A stretch of 23,580 nt of DNA from Helicostylum pulchrum (taxonomy: Eukaryota; Mucoromycota; Mucoromycetes; Mucorales; Mucoraceae): positions 1 to 23,580 of the forward strand of contig JAIXMO010000117.1 in assembly GCA_025677825.1 (NCBI GenBank), in the 5' to 3' direction. The translations under genes were made by a program, and so were the position numbers. Under the pieces are notes generated by a model that was not told where the DNA came from, ran no database searches, and worked only from the letters and a program-made list of their open reading frames with translations. This document shows positions 18,359 through 23,580 of the stretch, piece after piece (the stretch's first letter is position 1; every line of letters starts with the position of its first letter).

Positions 18359-20900
18359 CGATATACCCGTAACTGAATCTATAATTGTTCATGATAATCC
18401 TCAGATAGCTAAAGTACCAACTACTGCTAAAACCGTCAAGTCTACTAAACCTAGAAGAAAAAGAGAAAAACCTTCTATAAACTATGACATTGTTTCATCC
18501 GTGTTTGAACAAAATTCCAATATTCCAGTTGGTGATTTACTCAAAGTCTCTCCACTTATGAAACGACAATTTGTGTCGGCTTTAAGAACACCTAGACAAC
18601 CAAAAATAGTGGTTCCTGAAGTGGTAACTAATAATAAGGGTGTGGTTCAAGATCTTTCTTTTGTCGAAGATGATGATGAAGATACTACTGCTATATATAC
18701 AGATTTCGTAATCAATGGTTTTAAAATAAGAACTCTTATTGATGGAGGTGCTGCTAAAACTTGTATGTCTCAAGAACTCGTTGATAAACTTGAAATACAA
18801 ATTGATTCACCTAGTCAAAGTATCTTTACACTTGGAAACAGCACTAAGCAACGAGGTCTTGGTATAATTTATGATGTACCTATTCAAGCTGGTGGTGTCA
18901 TTACTATCCCAGGAAGCATAGAAGTACTACCTGCTACACCTACACCTTTAATTATTGGTAACAATTGGTTAAATCGTGCCAAAGCCGTAGTTAACTATGA
19001 ACGCAAGCTGCTTTCCGTGACTTACAAAGGAAAAAGGGCCGAGATTCCAATTAATTTCTTTAAAACAACCAGAAAAGAAGCTATTCAGGCTGTGACGAAA
19101 ATACCAAGTAAAATAGTTCTACCTATCGTAAAATCAACTCAAGATGAACAAGAAGAAACTCATGACGATTTTGAAACTGACTCTTCCGATGAATATACTG
19201 AAGATGATGTGTCTACTGAAGATAGTTCTACTAGTACAGACGAAGAAGATTATTTTGTTGAAGATACATCACCAAACAAATCTGTATCCTTTAACTTAGT
19301 GGAAGAAGATCTGAAGAGTGATTTATTTTCAATCGAACCTGAAGTAACTCCTGAACCTTATGAAAGAACTGATGAAGATTTGGAAGCTGAAGGTTATGAA
19401 TTAAATGCAATTGACATAAATAATATATCTCTTGACGACTTAAAAATACAAGAAGAAAGATTTACTACTGAATTATCGAAAGATCAAAAAGAAAAACTGC
19501 AATTAGGCGAAACCAATGATCAAGTTAAACAACAATTTATGGATCTAATCAAAGATTATCAAGATGTCTTTGACTGGAATAATGATACTCTTGGATGTAC
19601 GCCTATAATTAAACATCGAGTTATAACTGAAGATGTGCCTCCTATACGATGTAGACCGTATAGAATGTGTCCCGCTGAAATTGAAAGTTTAAAAACAGAA
19701 TTAGACAAGCTAAGCGCTTTAGGTGTAATTCGACCCTCAAATAGTCCTTGGAGTTCTCCTATAATATTGATAAAGAAGAAAGACAACTCTTATCGATTGG
19801 TGATAGACTATAGAAAAATAAATGCTATTACAAAAAAAGATGCGTATGCATTACCTAGAATCGAAACCTTACTAGATACTTTGGGAAATGCCTCCGTCTT
19901 CTCGGCCTTAGATATGAGAAGTGGATTTTACCAGGTTGCTCTTGCTGAAGACTCGATAGAAAAAAGTGCTTTTGCTACAGCTCAACTAGGCCAATGGGAG
20001 TTCACTCGTATGCCTATGGGAATGTGCAACTCTGTAGGAACGTTCCAAAGGATGGTGGACCTGGTTTTTAAAAACTTAATCAACAAATCTCTGGTTGCGT
20101 ATATCGACGATTTGAATTGCTTTTCAAAAACTTATGAAGATCACCTTATTGATTTGGAAAACCTATTCGTGTGTGTTAGACAAGCCAACTTGAAATTAAA
20201 CGTTACTAAATGTTTCTTCTTTAAAAAGAAGCTAAGCTTTTTGGGATATGTCATAACGGCAGAAGGTCTAGAAACTGATCCCGTGAAAATCGAAAAAGTG
20301 CGAAATTATCCTATGCCAACTTCTGTTACCCAAATAAAAGGTTTTATTGGTATCGCATCATATTACAGGCGGTTTATTAAGAATTTTGCTGCAATTGCAA
20401 GGCCGTTACACAATTTAACAAAGAAAGGACAGAATACATGGAACCAAGAATCTATTGAAGCGTTCCAAACATTAAAGGAAGCTTTAACTACAACTCCAGT
20501 GTTGGTTAGACCTGACTTCGACAAGCCTTTTATATTAGTTACAGATGCAAGTAGAATAGGGTTAGGGGCTATTCTAACTCAATTAGACGAAGAAGGCCAT
20601 GAACATCCTATACAATTCATAAGTCGCGGATTACGTGGTTCTGAAGTGAATTATGGCGTTTCTAAATTAGAAGGACTCGCAATTATCTGGGCTGTGAAGA
20701 TATTTCGACCTTATCTGTTAGGCAAGAAATTTACTATCATCACTGATCATTCTGCTATCAATGGATTGTTAAAATCACAAGAACCAACAGGAATCCTTGC
20801 GCGATGGATCTCTATTTTAAATGAATATGATTACGAAGTGAAATACCGACCAGGCAGGGTAAATGAAAGTGCAGATTTTCTCTCACGCCTCGGAAATTGA
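18359..20900 (+). pseudogene. Gypsy-3 pol: protease, reverse transcriptase, RNase H
   Basis: Continues the frame of 16650-16849 without a stop to TGA 20898-20900. Counting from 18501: motif GDLLKVSPLMKRQ near 11-23, common before the protease in this lineage; retropepsin with LIDGGAA at 79-85 (DGGA in place of the usual DSGA) and IIGNNWL near 151; acidic Asp/Glu/Ser-rich insert about 215-300; reverse transcriptase about 375-590 with YIDD at 534-537; RNase H about 676-796 (VTDASRIGLGAIL, KLEGLA, TDHSAI, ADFLSR). The integrase is not in this frame. GTG at 18501 is not a start. Copying and processing functions look intact, but the CACTA copy upstream separates it from gag. Confidence 0.92.
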
Positions 20901-21078
20901 ATTTAATTTCACAACTTTGTCCAAAACCTCTGATTGACGAGAAAAGCTGAAGACTATATATTATCTACAAAAACGCTATAAAACATATCAACAAACATTT
21001 TATAAAACCAAAAAAAAAAAAAAAAAAAACATCAAAATCTGTACAACTCAAAACTTAAACTTAATTATCAATAACAAC
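20901..21078 (+). other. Linker between Gypsy-3 RNase H and integrase frames
   Basis: 178 bp with stops in the pol frame (TGA 20898, TAA soon after, and TGA). The integrase frame opens only at 20938. It contains a run of 20 A at 21010-21029. It resembles an untranslated leader more than coding sequence, yet no target-site duplication or element ends were found. Confidence 0.5.
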
Positions 21079-21453
21079 ATGGAAGACACAAAAATAAAAT
21101 TACTCAAAGCCTACCTGCCCTCTTTGGAGATGCCCGAATTCGCGGACCCCGAACAACAAAAGTTTTTACAAAAACAAGCCAAGCACTATACACTAGTAAA
21201 CAAGAAATTATATCGCTGTAATTTTGACACATATCAACATCGAATAGTATTGAATAAACCTGAAGCTATTGAAGCACTATATGTAGCACACTTATCCCCC
21301 TATGGAGGTCATCTAGCTTACACTAATACACTTAATAAGGTGTCGTCTAAATACTACTGGCCTAATATGGTGATTGACGTTACGGTATATGTTAAAGAAT
21401 GCCCCCGTTGTCAACGACATGGCCGCAAAACTCTAAATGAAAGACTACATCCG
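21079..21453 (+). pseudogene. Gypsy-3 integrase, N-terminal zinc-binding part
   Basis: ATG at 21079 starts MEDTKIKLLKAYLPSLEMPE; the frame is open back to 20938. HHCC zinc-binding domain: H71, H78, C108, C111 (ECPRCQRH), with KYYWPNM between, as in Ty3/Gypsy integrases. Native sequence runs to about residue 125 (ERLHP) and then enters an LTR-like insertion, which adds a short foreign tail ending at 21492. The core resumes at 21783. Because the frame is separate from RNase H, this either is expressed as its own ORF or reflects old damage. Confidence 0.82.
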
Positions 21454-21782
21454 TGTGGTAAATGGGAGTGTAGAATAAAGATATATATATAATAAAAGAG
21501 AGGGTCAAGTATAAATACTGTGAGACTGGATTAAAGTGTTTTATTATATAAAAAGAGATCTGAGGATTATAAGAATCCTGTTCTAAGGTTGTATTTATAC
21601 CATTTACCAAAGAGACACTAAGTATTTTTAGTAAGCTATATTTATTAGTGTCTTTACATTATATCATTTCATGATGTAATTTATATGGTAGACTTTTAGT
21701 TTATATTACTTAGCTTCATTTAATATACTAGTCTTTGACTATGATGTAAGTGTGTCTAGTTAGTTTTAATAATTATATCCCA
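21454..21782 (-). mobile_element. LTR-like insertion in the Gypsy-3 integrase (boundaries uncertain)
   Basis: Non-coding 329-bp segment separating the zinc-binding domain from the catalytic core. TG...CA ends are at 21454 (TGTGGTAAATGG) and 21782 (ATATCCCA). Excising exactly this joins CCG to GAT in frame. Minus strand has TATAAATAC near 21592-21600 and AATAAAAC near 21539, consistent with an LTR. No convincing target duplication fits: ATCC at 21449-21452 and 21777-21780 is the best, but it would not restore the frame. Confidence 0.55.
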
Positions 21783-22511
21783 GATCACGACAATCCGGTT
21801 GCTGTACTGCATGTGCCTTTTGAAAAAGTTGCTATAGATGTGAAACATGTATCTACAAGTCGTGGTGGTTACCGTTATGTTATAGCTGCAATAGACTACT
21901 TAACAAAATATGTGGAAGCAAGAGCCGTGAGATTTCAGACTGCGTCGGAGATTGCCCTATTTTTGTATGAAGAAATTATCTGCAGGCATGGATGTCCTCG
22001 AGTCATAATTACCGACAACGGCAAACCTATGATAAGTGAATTAGTTTATCAAGTGTGTTTACAATTCGGATTAAGACATAATACAATTAGTGCCTACAAC
22101 GGCCAAGCGAACGGCCTTATAGAAAGATTCAATCGTACCTTTGATCAAATAATGCAGAAAAGAACTCCTGAAGAAAAACTGGATTGGCATTATTATTTAC
22201 CATCTATGTTATTCGCTTATAGAAGTATGCAACAAGCAACTACAAAAGAAACTCCGTTTTATTTATTATATGGATATCAACCAAGAACATCCTTTGACTC
22301 TAAGAAATTGGCTAAGCAAACCGAATTAAACTTTGAAGATATTTTGAAACAAAGAACCAATAAACAAATCGACATTTTGCAATTAGTAAGAAAAAATGCA
22401 ATTAAAAGAATCGAGACCTCTCAAAAATCCCAAAAAGAAGCAATTGACAAGAAGTTACTACGGATGTATCCCAATATAACTCTCATATATAGTTTAATAT
22501 ATAAAAATTGA
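21783..22511 (+). pseudogene. Gypsy-3 integrase catalytic core, truncated
   Basis: DDE integrase core beginning DHDNPVAVLHVPFEKVAIDVKH. Catalytic residues: D in VAIDVK, D in IITDNGKP and E in NGLIERFN, with 35 residues between the last two, so the active site is complete. It is followed by HYYLPSMLFAYRSMQQATTKETPFYLLYGYQPR, typical of Ty3/Gypsy integrases. Native sequence continues to about SQKSQKEAIDKK (near 22450); after that the frame runs into AT-rich Merlin-element sequence and stops at 22511. The C-terminal domain and the 3' LTR are absent. Confidence 0.88.
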
Positions 22512-23580
22512 ATTATTTTATTATTATAAAACATATGTTTATTGAATCTTACCAATCTTTAAAAAAAGTATTCGATAACGAATTAGAAGCTTTAAACTAC
22601 TTAATAAAAAATAATTACGTTAATAGGTATCTCAAATGTGAAAAATGTGGAAAAGACACTACATTAAATTTTAAGAAAAAATTATATGTTTGTAAGTTTT
22701 ATAAATGTAGAAAAGCATTTTCTCCTCTTAGAAGTACAATATTTAACAAATTGAGATTGCCATTAAATATACAGTTACATATACTTTATCTGTTTTTGGG
22801 TAAAGCACCTTCATCTTTTATATCATCTAGCTTAAAAATTAGTAAAAATACAGTATCCTCATATAATAAAATATACAGAAAATATATTAAAAATAAGCAA
22901 ATATTAAATAAAACTAATAAAATTGGTGGTAGAAATGAAATTGTTGAAATTGACGAAACTAAAATTGCTAAAAGAAAGTATAATAAAGGACATAATGTTG
23001 AGGGTGCTTGGATTATTGGAGGTATTCAAAGGAGTAGACTAAAAAATAAAATTAAGAATGAAAATAAACAAATGTTTTTAGTTCCAATAGAAGAAAGAAA
23101 TATTGAAAATATTGATGAAATTATAAAAAAACACATTAAAAAAGGTACCACTATTTATACTGATTGTTGGAAGGGTTATAATAATTTAAAGAATATCGGA
23201 TATAAGCATAAAACTGTAAATCATTCTAAGAATTTTAAGGACCCAATAACTGGAGTTCACACTAACACAATAGAAGGAACTTGGAATGGTTTAAAACAAA
23301 GTATTATTCCTAGAAATCGTAATAAAAAAAATATTTTACTGCATTTAAAAGAGTATCAATGGAGAAAGAAAAACAGAGAAAATAATATATGGAAAAATTT
23401 CTTAAAAGATTAAAAGTATTTTTATAAAAAAATTGAATTTCTAATAATAAATAAAATTTAAGATAATATGGCTTCATATAATATCAATTTATATGTTAGA
23501 ATAAAAAAGGTAAAGTATATACATTTATTAAAAAAAATAAAAAAACTAGAAAATAAAGTACATTTATTAAAACGAGAAAA
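22450..23580 (+). mobile_element. Merlin-type DNA transposon, right end beyond window
   Basis: Left boundary lies within about 22440-22480, where Gypsy-3 integrase similarity stops. A Merlin transposase gene follows. No inverted repeat of the 22450-22534 sequence occurs in 23414-23580, so the right terminus and its 8-9 bp duplication are probably outside the window. The 3' flank holds only A-rich DNA and two copies of TACATTTATTAAAA about 40 bp apart (near 23519 and 23560). Confidence 0.75.
22535..23413 (+). CDS. Merlin (IS1595/ISXO2-like) transposase
   Basis: Complete intronless ORF, ATG 22535 to TAA 23413, 292 aa. Cuts and rejoins the Merlin element ends. An N-terminal zinc ribbon has C35/C38 (CEKC) and C53/C58. 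A helix-turn-helix-like region lies about 85-115. The DDE_Tnp_IS1595-type core follows: D140 in VEIDETKIAKRKYNKGH, VEGAWIIGGIQR near 155-166, D210 in TTIYTDCWKGY, TVNHS near 227, and E247 in HTNTIEGTW, the expected catalytic triad. Length is usual for Merlin. Very Lys/Asn-rich with A-rich codons, unlike the neighbouring retroelement genes. No disruption seen, so it may be active. Merlin elements are eukaryotic relatives of bacterial IS1016/IS1595; the surrounding fungal elements argue against bacterial DNA. Confidence 0.93.
   Translation: MFIESYQSLKKVFDNELEALNYLIKNNYVNRYLKCEKCGKDTTLNFKKKLYVCKFYKCRKAFSPLRSTIFNKLRLPLNIQLHILYLFLGKAPSSFISSSLKISKNTVSSYNKIYRKYIKNKQILNKTNKIGGRNEIVEIDETKIAKRKYNKGHNVEGAWIIGGIQRSRLKNKIKNENKQMFLVPIEERNIENIDEIIKKHIKKGTTIYTDCWKGYNNLKNIGYKHKTVNHSKNFKDPITGVHTNTIEGTWNGLKQSIIPRNRNKKNILLHLKEYQWRKKNRENNIWKNFLKD

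Noticed and set aside
22535..23413. Bacterial contamination suggested by the IS1595-like transposase
   Set aside because: The protein matches the eukaryotic Merlin pattern and is embedded in a fungal-type Gypsy integrase with uniform AT-rich context.
1..23580. A host gene, defence system or other novel cellular system hidden between elements
   Set aside because: Every stretch over 300 bp could be assigned to a transposable element or its termini; nothing remains that needs another explanation.

Overview
The window looks like fungal nuclear DNA, most probably from an AT-rich Mucoromycota (Mucorales-like) genome. The reasons are short GT-AG introns with CTAAC/CTAAT branch points, a Tnp2-type CACTA transposase gene of the kind common in these fungi, Ty3/Gypsy polyproteins and a Merlin transposase. 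I would not name a genus. I see no host gene: essentially all 23.6 kb is a nest of transposable elements, many of them sitting inside the coding sequence of others.

Layout. (1) 1-3787: right-hand part of an autonomous CACTA-like DNA transposon, with an apparently intact intron-containing transposase gene (to 3160) and a 627-bp 3' terminal region ending in CACTAC. It is inserted in (2), a minus-strand Ty3/Gypsy element (Gypsy-1, 3788-9940), and cuts off the end of its integrase. Gypsy-1's gag is also split by (3), a 1507-bp non-autonomous CACTA copy (7402-8908, 3-bp target duplication ACA). (4) 9945-14156: a second minus-strand Gypsy element (Gypsy-2) with no integrase. It has a normal 5' LTR on one side and a 115-bp inverted piece of the same LTR on the other, flanked by CTAT. 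Its gag carries a frameshift and its protease is split by a 421-bp solo LTR with a 5-bp duplication. (5) About 14168-22500: a plus-strand Gypsy element of another lineage (Gypsy-3). Its gag is split by a 490-bp LTR-like insertion, its pol by a second, 1506-bp CACTA copy in opposite orientation (16850-18355, duplication TAT), and its integrase by an LTR-like 329-bp segment. (6) About 22450-window end: a Merlin (IS1595-like) DNA transposon with an intact transposase, which truncates the Gypsy-3 integrase.

How the parts relate. The two 1.5-kb CACTA copies share termini and about 590 bp of 3' sequence with the transposase-bearing element, so they look like internal-deletion derivatives that its transposase could mobilise. 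In several cases removing an insertion plus one target-site copy restores the interrupted reading frame exactly. That gives independent support for the boundaries and implies recent insertion. Gypsy-1 and Gypsy-2 are related to each other (same PBS sequence, fused gag-pol); Gypsy-3 has a separate pol frame and a DGGA protease.
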